Source of the DNA: Mucilaginibacter sp. L3T2-6
Lineage (GTDB): Bacteria > Bacteroidota > Bacteroidia > Sphingobacteriales > Sphingobacteriaceae
Direction of reading: 5' to 3'
Assembly (NCBI RefSeq): GCF_030519355.1
Contig: NZ_JAUMKC010000024.1
Location: 36,968 to 100,967, forward strand
DNA length: 64,000 nucleotides
Of the stretch, positions 42,575 through 52,047 are shown in pieces. A model generated the notes under the pieces. That model ran no database searches. It was given only the letters and a program-made list of their open reading frames with translations, and had not been told where the DNA came from. A program made the translations under genes and the position numbers. Each line of letters opens with the position of its first letter. Position 1 is the first letter of the stretch.

Positions 42575-42692
42575 ATTTTGTCATTGCGAGCGGGGAACGA
42601 GCGTGGCAATCCTCGTCGTTATACTTTTAAACTATGCATGAGAGGTACAGGCAAAGCGACGGGATTGCTTCGTTCCCCGCAATGACAAAATG
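42575..42692. repeat. Inverted repeat of the GTCATTGCGAG type between mqnB and mqnD
   Basis: TTGTCATTGCGAGC... (from 42575) and its complement ...GCAATGACAAAAT (to 42692) form a long imperfect inverted repeat, each arm also holding GGGGAACGA and GCAATCC words. A single arm of the same family lies at 63959-64000. This repeat type is known from several bacterial groups. Confidence 0.75.
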
Positions 42693-42694
42693 CG

Positions 42695-43393
42695 TTACGC
42701 ATACAGCTTCAAAAATTCAATGGCAAAGGTATTCAGATTTTTAATGGCGAGTCCTATGTTCCAGTTATCGCGGTTACGTTTTTCAACATAATTTGACACG
42801 GCCCTGATTTGCAGGCATGGTACATTAATTTGTTTGCAGGCATAAAAGAAGGCGGCGCCTTCCATACTTTCTACCTGGGGGTGTAAACGTTCTGTTATTT
42901 TTTGGATAGAAGTTTCATTGCCATGCACGGTATTCACTGTAATAGCTGTAGTTTGTTTCAGATTGAAGGTATTGAAGAGGTTATACAAGTCTGCCAGTTT
43001 TGTCGAGGGATTGAACGTCGCTTCCCCAAAGCCCATCCCGGTTATCGGCAAAAAGTTGGTATCATCTTCTGCGCCAAGCTCGGCAAAGGTGTCTTCTGTT
43101 ATTTCAACTATTTCGCCTAAGGCAATCTCGCGGTCAAAGCTGCCTGCGATACCGAAATTGACAACAAGATCATACTTATTTGATGAGAGATGTCTGCCGA
43201 GAGCAAAGGCCGTCGCTACCATGCCAACCCCGGTTACAAGTAGCTGGCAGTTGGCGGTTTGCAGTTTGCAGTCGAAAGGCGGCGCAGAATCATTTACATT
43301 TCCGCCTTCGCCCGGTTCCAAAACCGAAATTCCGAATTCCGAAATCAACGGAGCAACTTCCTCCTTCGTAGCTACTACCACCAATATCCGCAT
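42695..43393 (-). CDS. mqnB: Futalosine hydrolase
   Basis: MqnB removes hypoxanthine from futalosine in menaquinone synthesis. The 232-residue protein belongs to the nucleoside phosphorylase fold: LVTGVGMVATAFALG, VVNFGIAGSF and the C-terminal VESMEGAAFFYAC with the catalytic glutamate. The segment from residue 16 to about 52 is unusual. It is encoded by two repeat-like patches (43317-43349 with GAATTCCGAA words, 43240-43273 with GCAGTTTGCAG words) joined by a short linker. Both are read in frame, and conserved core motifs start right after them. Confidence 0.93.
   Translation of the reverse strand: MRILVVVATKEEVAPLISEFGISVLEPGEGGNVNDSAPPFDCKLQTANCQLLVTGVGMVATAFALGRHLSSNKYDLVVNFGIAGSFDREIALGEIVEITEDTFAELGAEDDTNFLPITGMGFGEATFNPSTKLADLYNLFNTFNLKQTTAITVNTVHGNETSIQKITERLHPQVESMEGAAFFYACKQINVPCLQIRAVSNYVEKRNRDNWNIGLAIKNLNTFAIEFLKLYA
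43240..43349. repeat. Two short-word repeat patches inside mqnB
   Basis: Positions 43240-43273 contain GGCAGTTGGCGGTTTGCAG followed by TTTGCAGTC; 43317-43349 contain AAATTCCGAATTCCGAAA. Both are of the kind otherwise seen between genes and keep the reading frame of mqnB. Confidence 0.65.
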
Positions 43394-43447
43394 ATTATTG
43401 CTTTTTTTTGACGGCTAAGTTAAAACTTAAGGCCTGATTTTGTTTTG

Positions 43448-43455
43448 TATATTTG
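43448..43455 (+). promoter_or_regulatory. -7 promoter box (TATATTTG) for the QueD-like/folE pair
   Basis: TATATTTG is an exact TAnnTTTG match and lies 14 bases before the first of two adjacent ATG codons (43470, 43473). Confidence 0.6.
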
Positions 43456-43469
43456 CACCATTATTTGTT

Positions 43470-43889
43470 ATGATGATATATATAACGCGCAAAGAACATT
43501 TTAACGCAGCGCACCGCATGTACCGCGAAGAGTGGAGTGAAGAAAAGAATGCCGAAGTGTTCGGCAAATGCGCAAATCCCAACTGGCACGGCCACAATTA
43601 CAACCTGTTTGTTACGGTAAAGGGCGAGGTTACCCATGCCACCGGTTACCTGATGGACCTTAAAGAGCTGAAGGTAATTATAAACGAATACGTAATTGAA
43701 AAGCTCGACCACAAAAATATCAACAAGGATGTTCCGTTTATGGCCGGTAAAATGGCATCGACAGAACTGCTTTGCATTGAAATATTTAACCAGCTGAAAG
43801 CACCGATTGAAGCTTATGAGGGTGTTTTTTTACATTCAGTTAAGCTTTACGAAACCGAAAACAACAGTGCCGAGTATTTTGGCGACTAA
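43470..43889 (+). CDS. 6-pyruvoyl-tetrahydropterin synthase / 6-carboxytetrahydropterin synthase family (QueD-like)
   Basis: Family members act on dihydroneopterin triphosphate, making 6-carboxytetrahydropterin for queuosine or other pterins. From the ATG at 43470 the 139-residue protein has the zinc histidines His15 (NAAHRMY) and His40/His42 (WHGHNYN), the catalytic Cys34 (GKCANPN) and the glutamate in VKLYETENN. It lies six bases before folE, whose product is its expected substrate source. Whether the end product is queuosine precursor or a tetrahydropterin is not decided here; no other que genes are visible. The frame extends to 43440, but the promoter box lies inside that extension. Confidence 0.88.
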   Translation: MMIYITRKEHFNAAHRMYREEWSEEKNAEVFGKCANPNWHGHNYNLFVTVKGEVTHATGYLMDLKELKVIINEYVIEKLDHKNINKDVPFMAGKMASTELLCIEIFNQLKAPIEAYEGVFLHSVKLYETENNSAEYFGD

Positions 43890-43895
43890 TTTAAA

Positions 43896-44534
43896 ATGAG
43901 CGACCTCCACAACATTCCCGACAGAGACGAAGATATTGACGGCTATGTAAAGATAGACCGTTACAATCCCGACCTGATACAAAGCCTTTCGGGCCATTAC
44001 TACGAAGTACTTAAACAAATCGGCGAAAAGCCGGAACGTGAGGGTTTATTAAAAACCCCCGAGCGTGTAGCCAAAGCCATGTTATATCTCACCCAGGGTT
44101 ACGACCTTGATGCCAAAGATATATTGAATTCGGCCATGTTTAAGGAAGAATACAGCCAGATGGTAATTGTTAAGGATATAGAAGTGTATTCGATGTGCGA
44201 GCACCATATGCTGCCATTTTTTGGTAAGGCACATGTGGCTTATATACCCAACGGTTATGTGGTTGGCTTAAGCAAAATTCCCCGCATAGTAGACGTGTTT
44301 GCCAGAAGGCTGCAGGTGCAGGAACGCTTAACCAACGAGATCCGCGACTGTATACAGGACACATTAAACCCATGGGGCGTTGGCGTAGTGATTGAATGCC
44401 GCCACCTGTGCATGAGCATGCGCGGCGTGCAAAAACAAAACTCGGTTACTACCACATCGGCATTTACCGGTGAATTTTTAAAGGAAAAAACAAGAACGGA
44501 ATTTTTAAACCTAATCTCAGCGAAGCTGGGATAG
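43896..44534 (+). CDS. folE: GTP cyclohydrolase I
   Basis: FolE converts GTP to 7,8-dihydroneopterin triphosphate, the first step of folate and pterin synthesis. The 212-residue protein has the zinc ligands Cys101 and His104 in SMCEHHMLPF and Cys172 in ECRHLCMSMRG, plus GLSKIPRIVDVFARRLQVQE. It follows the QueD-like gene by six bases and is co-transcribed with it, so its product probably feeds both folate and the QueD-type reaction. Confidence 0.96.
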   Translation: MSDLHNIPDRDEDIDGYVKIDRYNPDLIQSLSGHYYEVLKQIGEKPEREGLLKTPERVAKAMLYLTQGYDLDAKDILNSAMFKEEYSQMVIVKDIEVYSMCEHHMLPFFGKAHVAYIPNGYVVGLSKIPRIVDVFARRLQVQERLTNEIRDCIQDTLNPWGVGVVIECRHLCMSMRGVQKQNSVTTTSAFTGEFLKEKTRTEFLNLISAKLG

Positions 44535-44680
44535 TGATTAGAGGTTAGTTAATTAGAGATTAGGTCTTTGTTGCATATTTACTAATCTCCAACCAACTAA
44601 CCAACAATTAACTAAACACAACTAATCACCATTAATTAACACAACTGATCGCTGATTAACTAACCACTAATCTCTAATAT
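44535..44680. repeat. Short-word repeat patch (GATTAGAGGTTAG family) between folE and fabD
   Basis: The whole gap consists of words like GATTAGAG, GGTTAGTTAATT and their complements (ACTAATCTC, AACTAACCA). Outer segments 44535-44565 and 44655-44680 are inverted copies. The patch runs right up to the fabD ATG and leaves little room for a normal promoter. Confidence 0.75.
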
Positions 44681-45563
44681 GAAAGCATACATCTTCCCCG
44701 GGCAAGGCGCCCAGTTTGTCGGTATGGGTAAAGACCTTTACGAAAAATCGGAAAAGGCCCGTGAAATGTTTGAAAAGGCTAACGAAATACTTGGCTTCCG
44801 CATTACTGATTTGATGTTTGAAGGTACCGAAGAAGATCTTAAACAAACCAAAGTAACCCAGCCTGCTATTTTTTTACACTCTGTAATATTAGCCAGTGTT
44901 TTAGGTGACGGCTTTAAGCCCGATATGGCCGCGGGTCATTCACTGGGTGAGTTTTCAGCGTTGGTTGCTTGCGGCTCGCTATCGTTTGAAGATGGCTTGC
45001 GCCTGGTTGCAGCCCGTGCAAATGCTATGCAGAAAGCCTGCGAAATACAACCATCGACCATGGCTGCAATTTTAGGGCTGGATGATTTTACTGTGGAAGA
45101 TATCTGTCAGCGTATGACCGATGTAGTTGTGCCGGCTAATTATAACTGCCCGGGCCAATTAGTTATATCCGGCACCATTGCGGGTGTTGATAAAGCCTGC
45201 GAGGAGTTGACTGCTGCGGGCGCAAAACGCGCGCTGAAGCTTAACGTGGGCGGCGCTTTTCACTCACCTTTAATGGAGGCTGCAAAAATTGAACTGGAGC
45301 ATGCCATTGTGCATACCGAAATTAAAGCTCCGGTTTGCCCCATCTATCAAAACATCGACGCAAAACCGTATACCGACCCCGAAAAAATCAAACATAATTT
45401 AATAGCGCAGTTGACCGGCCCCGTGCGCTGGACGCAAACCGTTAAGCACATGATGGAAGATGGCGCAACTTCATTCACCGAGGTGGGGCCCGGCAGCGTA
45501 TTACAGGGCCTGGTTAAAAAGGTTGACCGCCACATGCCGACAGAAAGCGCAGTTGTGGAATAA
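44679..45563 (+). CDS. fabD: Malonyl CoA-acyl carrier protein transacylase
   Basis: FabD loads malonyl groups from CoA onto ACP for fatty acid synthesis. The 294-residue protein has the N-terminal FPGQGAQFVGMGKDL, the nucleophile Ser88 in AAGHSLGEFSALV, and the histidine in VGGAFHSPLMEAA. EVGPGSVLQGLVKK near the C-terminus is also typical. No fab or acp neighbours are present. Confidence 0.96.
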   Translation: MKAYIFPGQGAQFVGMGKDLYEKSEKAREMFEKANEILGFRITDLMFEGTEEDLKQTKVTQPAIFLHSVILASVLGDGFKPDMAAGHSLGEFSALVACGSLSFEDGLRLVAARANAMQKACEIQPSTMAAILGLDDFTVEDICQRMTDVVVPANYNCPGQLVISGTIAGVDKACEELTAAGAKRALKLNVGGAFHSPLMEAAKIELEHAIVHTEIKAPVCPIYQNIDAKPYTDPEKIKHNLIAQLTGPVRWTQTVKHMMEDGATSFTEVGPGSVLQGLVKKVDRHMPTESAVVE

Positions 45564-45635
45564 GCCCCGGATCCGGAGCCGAGAGACATTCGCCGGACTA
45601 TCTTTTAAATAAGCCGAAAAAGCCCCGGGCAGCAG

Positions 45636-45675
45636 ATTAATTTAGACTAAAGACTTAAGACTAAAAACTAAGGAG
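45636..45675. repeat. Short-word repeat patch (AGACTAAAGACT family)
   Basis: Forty bases are built from AGACTAAAG, ACTTAAGACT and ACTAAAAACTAAGG words, 40 bases before the sensor kinase start. Confidence 0.55.
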
Positions 45676-45717
45676 TGATATTTTGGTTACATTTGGGTCA
45701 TTACAGAGATAAATTAA

Positions 45718-48700
45718 TTGGCTACCTCGGGGAAAATACGTTTAATGCTGGCCTTACTATGCGCCAGTCTGCTGTTAACGGCAGTTATTATCCGCATTAC
45801 TTATACCCCGGTAAGCAACCTCGATCAAACTGCTAAGGTCCTCGAAAACAATCTTCAAAAAAAAGAGCGTTTTGTTTACTCGTTCATCAACGATAAAAAG
45901 TCCTACGAGAGCCTGAAACAATTGCCGCACAATTCAAACGCTGCGATTGATTTGATTAGGCGATTTACCACTGATAGAAATATCTGGTTTGTAACGCTGA
46001 CGAATAATCAGCTCGACTTTTGGAGTGGGATAAAGGTGATCCCAGACTACCCTGCTACCATAAAAGAAGGCCCAAACTTCAGGCGCGAATCAAATGGCAT
46101 GTATGAAGCCATACGGAAGAGCGAAGGTAACTTTTCTGTAATTTTTTTTATACCGGTAAAGTTTAATTACCGTTTCCAGAACGAATACCTGCAAAATACA
46201 TTTGCTACAGACCTACTGAAGGACGACAATATTGAAATTGCGGATTTTACCGATAAGGCTGTTTATGATGTCCATAGTATTGATAATAATAAGTACCTGT
46301 TCTCAGTAAAGCTGAAGCCAGGCGAGATTAACCATACCTTTTTTTATTACGAAATAACCATCTGGCTGCTCACGCTGTTGTGCTTTTGCATACTCATACA
46401 TAATGTGTGCAATTATGTGGCATCTAAGGGATATTTTGTGGTAGCGTTGATTCTGCTGGCGGGTTTCATTTTATTAACACGGTGGATAAACCTTTACTAC
46501 GGCTGGCCTGAATTTACGGTTAAGCTTGACATTTTCAGCCCGCAACTGTATGCCTCAAGCGTTATTTATCCCTCTCTTGGCGACTTATGCATCAACATAA
46601 TTTTTATTTGCTGGTTCGTAAGCTTTTTGTACAGCCGGCGGCGTAACCTGTTAAAAAATATGCCAGGTACAACCGGCAGCTATGTAATTTTTACTGTGAG
46701 CCTGGTTTTGCTTCTGTTTTTAGCGACTATGCTGCTGGATATTTTCAGGGGGCTGGTAACAAATTCCAGGATAAGCTTCGACGTAAGTAACGTACTTAAC
46801 CTTTCGCTTTTTAGCCTTTTAGGTGTACTTGTACTATGCTTTACTTTCCTGGTATATTACCTGCTGATCGATATTTTTTTAACTATAGCGGGCCGGCTGC
46901 CCATCCCTAATTTAAATAAATCGCTTATTATAGTTGGCTGCGCAGTATTGGCCACGGCTATTGCCGCTATTTACCAGGGCTTCACTTTATTTTACCTTTT
47001 AAGCGCGGTGTTGATATTTGCACGGGCTTACGCCTACCGTTACCAGGGCGGCAAGCTGAATGCAATCTCATTATCGTTTATAATTTTAATATGTGCTTTA
47101 ATATCTGCTATAAAGCTCAATCATTTTGAAGGGGTAAAAGAACGGGATACCAGGAAGGCATTGATAGAAAAGCTTGAAGCGCCTGTAGATGCTACCGCCG
47201 ATTATACCTTTAAAACCGTTGAGTATAGCATTATTAAAGACCCTGTAATTATTCAATACTTTAAGGATACTACACACAATGCCAGTTTTGTTAAAAACCG
47301 TCTTCAAAAATTATATTTTAACGGCAGTTTGCCAACGTACTATTTTAACGTTCGTGAATTTGACAGTGAAGACAGGCCACTTTCGCCTGATAAGACTTAT
47401 GCATTACAGGTATACAAAGATCTGGTGAGATACAGTTCGCAAAAGGTATCCGATTTCTTTTACAAAGTAAATGAGTCATTTGGCGTTCAGAATTATTTCG
47501 CCATACTTCCGATTTTCGAAAACGGCAAAAAGCTGGGAACAGTAGTTGCCGATCTGAAATCTAAACCCCTGCAAACGTTCGCCTCGTTTCCAGACCTGCT
47601 GGTTGACGGAAGAATAAATAAAGATGATGAATTTAAAGATTACTCATACGCATACTACAGCGATAATAAACTGGTCACCCAAAGCGGTAATTATGTTTAC
47701 GACCTGGAGAACACGGATTTGCGCGGGGTATTGAAACACTACATTGTTAGGACTACTAAAGGCCCGAGCCTGCATTGGTACCAGCAATTTACCAGCTACA
47801 GCCACCTTATCTATCAGCCCAGCGAGCGCAATATAATTGTGGTAAGCAAAGAGCAAAACCTGCTTTTTATAGCGATCACCTCCGTTACCTTCTTTTTTGT
47901 GGTTTTTCTGCTATTCAGCGTTATGGTGTTGTTAATGGGCTGGCTATGGATAAGGATCAAGATATTTAATATTAAAAATAACCGCATCAGGTGGAGCTTT
48001 AAGATGAATTTTGACCTGGTGCTGTACAAAACACGTATTCAGCTGTCCATGATCCTGGCCGTAGTTGCTACCTTACTGGCAGTTGGCTTTATCACTTTTT
48101 TCTCGATTAGCAGCCAGTATCAAACGCAGCAGGATAAAACCATCCGCGAAAAAATTAACCGTATAGCCAGTGCATTTGAAAATAACCCTTACAACAAATA
48201 TTTATCGAACATAAACGAGGAAAGCCAGGTAGACTTTAATGCTTTTGCAAACACTTATGCGGCCGACCTTACCCTTTATAACAGCAAGGGCATGGAACTG
48301 ATAAATACGCAGCCTAAAATTTACGACTTTGGCCTTCAGGCCAGGCGCATGAATGCCCGGGCTTTTATCAACCTCAGCAAATTACAGAAATCGGAATTTG
48401 TGAATGACGAGGTAATAGGCAGACTGAATTATAAGGCGGCTTATGTACCCATCAGAAATGCCGATAACCGCACAATTGCTTATCTGCAATACCCTTATTT
48501 CAGCAACCAGGTGGAATATAAAGAAAGGATAGGCTCGCTGCTGAATATAATGATAAATGTGTACGCCCTTATTTTTGTGGGTATAGGCTTATTTGCCGTT
48601 ATTATTGCCAGGCAGATAACGGCTCCGCTTAACTTTATCCAGTTTAGCCTTAGCAAAACCACGTATGGCAAAAAAAACGAACCCATACGCTGGGATCGTA

Positions 48701-49455
48701 ACGACGAAATTGGCGCATTGGTAAAAGAATACAATAAAATGATTGCCGCACTTGAGCAAAGCGCTCAAAAACTGGCCCAGAGCGAGCGCGAAACGGCCTG
48801 GCGGGAGATGGCAAAACAGGTTGCGCACGAAATCAAAAATCCGCTTACCCCGCTCAAACTGGGCCTGCAGTTACTGGATAAATCGTGGAAGGATAAAGAC
48901 CCTAAATTCGATCAGAAATTCGAGCGTTTCAGTAAATCGTTTGTAGAGCAGATAGAAAGTTTATCTAACATTGCTTCGGAGTTCTCCGCCTTTGCAAAAA
49001 TGCCGGATACGCGTTTAGAACGGTTAAACATTTTTGACGTGCTGACGCAGGCCGTTACCATTTTTAAGCAGATGGATAATGTGCAGATTGAGTATGCAGC
49101 GCCCGAAGCCCCGTTTTTTATCAATGCCGACCGCGATCAGCTTTTGCGCTGCTTTAATAATCTTTTGAAAAATGCGATTGAAGCCGCCCCGGGGGACAGG
49201 ATCAGTGTGATTGCCATTAATCACATGATTACACACAAGAATATTTTGCTGACGATAAAAGACAACGGAAATGGTATACCGGAAAGTCTGCGCGAAAAGA
49301 TATTTGAGCCAAACTTTACTACTAAAAGTTCAGGAACTGGGCTGGGTCTTGCCTTTGTGAAAAATTCTATTGAAAACGCAGGCGGCAAAGTTTGGTTTGA
49401 GACTACTGAAGGCCAGGGGACAACATTTTATTTTAGCTTGCCTGCTACCGGGTAA
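45718..49455 (+). CDS. Very large membrane sensor histidine kinase
   Basis: The 1245-residue protein combines an N-terminal membrane segment, a sensor domain (about 35-210), a block of about seven membrane spans (about 215-465), a second extracytoplasmic region (about 480-715), a further span and a third sensor region between spans near 775 and 960. A HAMP-like segment (ARQITAPLNFIQFSL) follows. The kinase core has His1037 in KQVAHEIKNPLTPLKLGLQL, NNLLKNAIEAAPGD, DNGNGIPESL and GTGLGLAFVKNSIENAGG. It resembles NtrY-like kinases in its core. No response regulator is adjacent, so it is an orphan. The apparent start is a TTG; the ATG at 45745 (MLALLCASLLL) is a real alternative. Confidence 0.9.
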   Translation: MATSGKIRLMLALLCASLLLTAVIIRITYTPVSNLDQTAKVLENNLQKKERFVYSFINDKKSYESLKQLPHNSNAAIDLIRRFTTDRNIWFVTLTNNQLDFWSGIKVIPDYPATIKEGPNFRRESNGMYEAIRKSEGNFSVIFFIPVKFNYRFQNEYLQNTFATDLLKDDNIEIADFTDKAVYDVHSIDNNKYLFSVKLKPGEINHTFFYYEITIWLLTLLCFCILIHNVCNYVASKGYFVVALILLAGFILLTRWINLYYGWPEFTVKLDIFSPQLYASSVIYPSLGDLCINIIFICWFVSFLYSRRRNLLKNMPGTTGSYVIFTVSLVLLLFLATMLLDIFRGLVTNSRISFDVSNVLNLSLFSLLGVLVLCFTFLVYYLLIDIFLTIAGRLPIPNLNKSLIIVGCAVLATAIAAIYQGFTLFYLLSAVLIFARAYAYRYQGGKLNAISLSFIILICALISAIKLNHFEGVKERDTRKALIEKLEAPVDATADYTFKTVEYSIIKDPVIIQYFKDTTHNASFVKNRLQKLYFNGSLPTYYFNVREFDSEDRPLSPDKTYALQVYKDLVRYSSQKVSDFFYKVNESFGVQNYFAILPIFENGKKLGTVVADLKSKPLQTFASFPDLLVDGRINKDDEFKDYSYAYYSDNKLVTQSGNYVYDLENTDLRGVLKHYIVRTTKGPSLHWYQQFTSYSHLIYQPSERNIIVVSKEQNLLFIAITSVTFFFVVFLLFSVMVLLMGWLWIRIKIFNIKNNRIRWSFKMNFDLVLYKTRIQLSMILAVVATLLAVGFITFFSISSQYQTQQDKTIREKINRIASAFENNPYNKYLSNINEESQVDFNAFANTYAADLTLYNSKGMELINTQPKIYDFGLQARRMNARAFINLSKLQKSEFVNDEVIGRLNYKAAYVPIRNADNRTIAYLQYPYFSNQVEYKERIGSLLNIMINVYALIFVGIGLFAVIIARQITAPLNFIQFSLSKTTYGKKNEPIRWDRNDEIGALVKEYNKMIAALEQSAQKLAQSERETAWREMAKQVAHEIKNPLTPLKLGLQLLDKSWKDKDPKFDQKFERFSKSFVEQIESLSNIASEFSAFAKMPDTRLERLNIFDVLTQAVTIFKQMDNVQIEYAAPEAPFFINADRDQLLRCFNNLLKNAIEAAPGDRISVIAINHMITHKNILLTIKDNGNGIPESLREKIFEPNFTTKSSGTGLGLAFVKNSIENAGGKVWFETTEGQGTTFYFSLPATG

Positions 49456-49545
49456 GGCGAACCCAACAAAGATGGACCATATGAATACCGGGGATTGGCC
49501 CGTCTGTTATTTATTTGGGCCAGGTTCTTTTAACCGCGCTTTACT

Positions 49546-50871
49546 TCAATTGTTATCAACCTCCGTCTTTTTTTTATAAGCTACCCAAATATAAAACGGC
49601 AGCCCGGCCATCAGGCATAAAAAACCGTAAAATACGGTGTCTTTTCCCGAGCCGGCAATAGCCCAGATAGCGTAGGCAAACGCCAGCGCCCCCACTATCA
49701 GGCCAACAAATAAACTGCTTTTGTAAAGCTGTTTGGTTTGCAGGCGAACGATCATATACGAAGCTGCGCAAAAAAGATAAGGCACTAGTGTGTTGAAGGT
49801 AGATAAGAGGATAAGTATTTTAAATTGCTCTACCAGGCCCTTTGTGTAGTTCATCATCATAAATAATGAAACAAATGTGCTGCTGATTACAATGCCGAAA
49901 AAAGGCGCGCCTTTTTTATTCTGCCGCCCAAAAATGGCAGGGAAAAGCTTGTCGCGGGCAATAGCGAAGGGCAGCTTGCCTTGTATCAGCGTCCAGCCGT
50001 TCAATGCGCCAAAGGCTGCTATGGCCATGCCTGCACTTGCCCAATACCGAGCATTATTGCCGAACATAATGGCAGCGGCGTCGGCATACGGCGTAGGAGA
50101 TTTTGCCAGCACCTTAGCAGGAATAATACCCATAATACTGATGCTGCCCAGCAAGTAAACAACGGTACAAATCACCAGGCCAAGCATGGTGGCCCTGGCG
50201 ATGGTCTTGCCGGGATTTTCAACATTATCGGCCGGTATAGTTGCGCATTCGATCCCGACAAATGAAAACAGGGCAATTGCTGCCGAAGTATTAATAGCGT
50301 CATAAACGGAACCGCCGCTGCCGTTAAAAGGATGAAAATTTTCCGGACGGATAAAGAACAATCCTCCGATAGAAATGATGATCAGCGGCGCGAGCTTCAG
50401 AATGGTGGTTACCAGCTGCACTTTGCCTGACGACGCCACGCCGCGCATGTTTACCCAGGCCAGCAGCCAGATAGCTGCAAGGCCGGTTGATACCGCTGCC
50501 AGTGAATTTTTAGCGAGTACCGGAAAGAACGTGCTCATTGCGCTCACAAACGAAATGCTTATGGCCGCGTTTGCGGTAATTATCGAAATATAATAGCCCC
50601 AGGCTATCATAAAGCCCGCAAAATCGCCAAAACCGTAGCGGGTATAGGCGTAAGGCCCGCCGACGCCCGCCGGAACCATTTCGCTAAGCCTGCTGAATAC
50701 CCGCGCAATAAAAAATGCCCCCACTGCCGAAAATAGCCATCCCAATAAACTTACACTGCCAAATGAGGCCATTGCAGCCGGCACCAGGAAAACGCCGGAA
50801 CCAATCATGCTGCCGACAACCAGCGAAGTGCTCGTCCAGATGCCTAATTTGTTTTTGGATGCTTGCGCCAT
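49546..50871 (-). CDS. APC-superfamily amino acid/polyamine antiporter (AdiC/CadB-like)
   Basis: The 441-residue protein has twelve membrane spans. The unwound helix 1 motif GSMIGSGVFLVPAAM, GGPYAYTRYGFG in helix 3 and GALNGWTLIQGKLPFAIARD around the substrate-occluding tryptophan agree with basic amino acid/polyamine antiporters of the AdiC/CadB/PotE group. Which amino acid is exchanged cannot be told, and no decarboxylase gene is adjacent. It converges on the sensor kinase gene. Confidence 0.9.
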   Translation of the reverse strand: MAQASKNKLGIWTSTSLVVGSMIGSGVFLVPAAMASFGSVSLLGWLFSAVGAFFIARVFSRLSEMVPAGVGGPYAYTRYGFGDFAGFMIAWGYYISIITANAAISISFVSAMSTFFPVLAKNSLAAVSTGLAAIWLLAWVNMRGVASSGKVQLVTTILKLAPLIIISIGGLFFIRPENFHPFNGSGGSVYDAINTSAAIALFSFVGIECATIPADNVENPGKTIARATMLGLVICTVVYLLGSISIMGIIPAKVLAKSPTPYADAAAIMFGNNARYWASAGMAIAAFGALNGWTLIQGKLPFAIARDKLFPAIFGRQNKKGAPFFGIVISSTFVSLFMMMNYTKGLVEQFKILILLSTFNTLVPYLFCAASYMIVRLQTKQLYKSSLFVGLIVGALAFAYAIWAIAGSGKDTVFYGFLCLMAGLPFYIWVAYKKKTEVDNN

Positions 50872-51117
50872 TAACAGGAGTGATTTTTTAAGGTTGTATC
50901 AGCAGTCTAATATATTGTTTTTGGTTGATAAGACTAACGGCTAAGCTTAGTTTTTGAAACTAAAGGTAACTCTGGCGATATTTATTCACGTCAAAACACA
51001 ACAAAATGTAACTGCATGCCGTTTAAAGGCTTATTCCAACCCATTCCAGTCGCGTTTGCTTTTATAGAAAATTATGTACCTTTACATAATTAATTTAAAC
51101 TTGGGACAAAAGATTAA

Positions 51118-51747
51118 ATGAGAATTACCTTCCTGATAATTTGCTGTGTATTCAGCCTTTCTGCATCTGCACAGTGGTATCGCGTAGATCTTTTATTTAA
51201 AAAGCATGAACGTTTCCCGTTAATTGAACAATACAGTCCTTGCGCTAACGCCATTTCTAAAATCCATATCCAGCCATCGTTTTCAGTTTATAAAATCAAT
51301 AAGGCAGAACTCGACCGCAGTGAGTATAGTTTTCAGGCGGCTGAAAATATAGTGATGCGCAGTGCCCAGCATAACATGCGTTTCAGGGTGTACAGTGATG
51401 CCAGCTACAACTTCAGCGCACTGGCTAAGCTTTACATACAGCAAAACCGCTATTCTGAAGCTAAATGGTACCTGCTGCAAAGCAATATTTTATCGCGCCA
51501 GCAAAATGATGATAAACATACCATTGCCAACCTGATGGATCTGGCCCTGATTAAATCAGACTTGGGCGACTATTCACAGGCCCGGCAGGATCTGAACGAG
51601 GCAACGGATATTGCCCGTGCGCATGGTTTTAATGATGATCTGGCAGCTATCGGGAAAAAGATGGCCTATATTCAACAAAACCGGAACAACGCCCCCAAAA
51701 CAGATGTGCGCTACGCCGAGCTTCCGGCTACTGCCAAAGGAGAATAA
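51118..51747 (+). CDS. Secreted TPR-like protein
   Basis: The 209-residue protein has a signal peptide (MRITFLIICCVFSLSASAQ) and a helical repeat region from about 95 to 185. Tyr/Ala patterns such as YNFSALAKLYIQQNRYSEAK and LALIKSDLGDYSQARQDLNE show at least two tetratricopeptide repeats. It probably scaffolds protein contacts in the periplasm; the partner is unknown. It lies upstream of the Ctp protease gene but with a 300-base gap, so a shared transcript is uncertain. Confidence 0.82.
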   Translation: MRITFLIICCVFSLSASAQWYRVDLLFKKHERFPLIEQYSPCANAISKIHIQPSFSVYKINKAELDRSEYSFQAAENIVMRSAQHNMRFRVYSDASYNFSALAKLYIQQNRYSEAKWYLLQSNILSRQQNDDKHTIANLMDLALIKSDLGDYSQARQDLNEATDIARAHGFNDDLAAIGKKMAYIQQNRNNAPKTDVRYAELPATAKGE

Positions 51748-52047
51748 CATATTACATACGCCGGTTCTTCACAGCACATCAAACCGGAACAAAGTGATTT
51801 TCACTTATCTTTGTATGCACAGTGTAATTATTTTTAGAAACTGCGTTTTGGTTTGCGCGCTCACAATAAATTCGTAACATTACCGTAAAATGTAAGTGTG
51901 TTATTGAAAACAATCCAAACATTATTGTAATATTGTTATTCATTAATTAGACGGCAAACGGGCTGTCTTTTTTTTTAGGTTTGAAGGAAAATTTAGGCAC
52001 AAGTATTGATGTTTTATATAACCCCCGATTTAAAGCAAGTAAAAGAT
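51748..52047. other. 300-base gap with one promoter-like box and no gene
   Basis: No coding frame of note is seen. TATCTTTG at 51806-51813 fits the -7 consensus TAnnTTTG and is followed by AT-rich sequence for about 190 bases before the protease start, so a long leader or a small RNA is possible. No tRNA cloverleaf was recognised. Confidence 0.4.
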
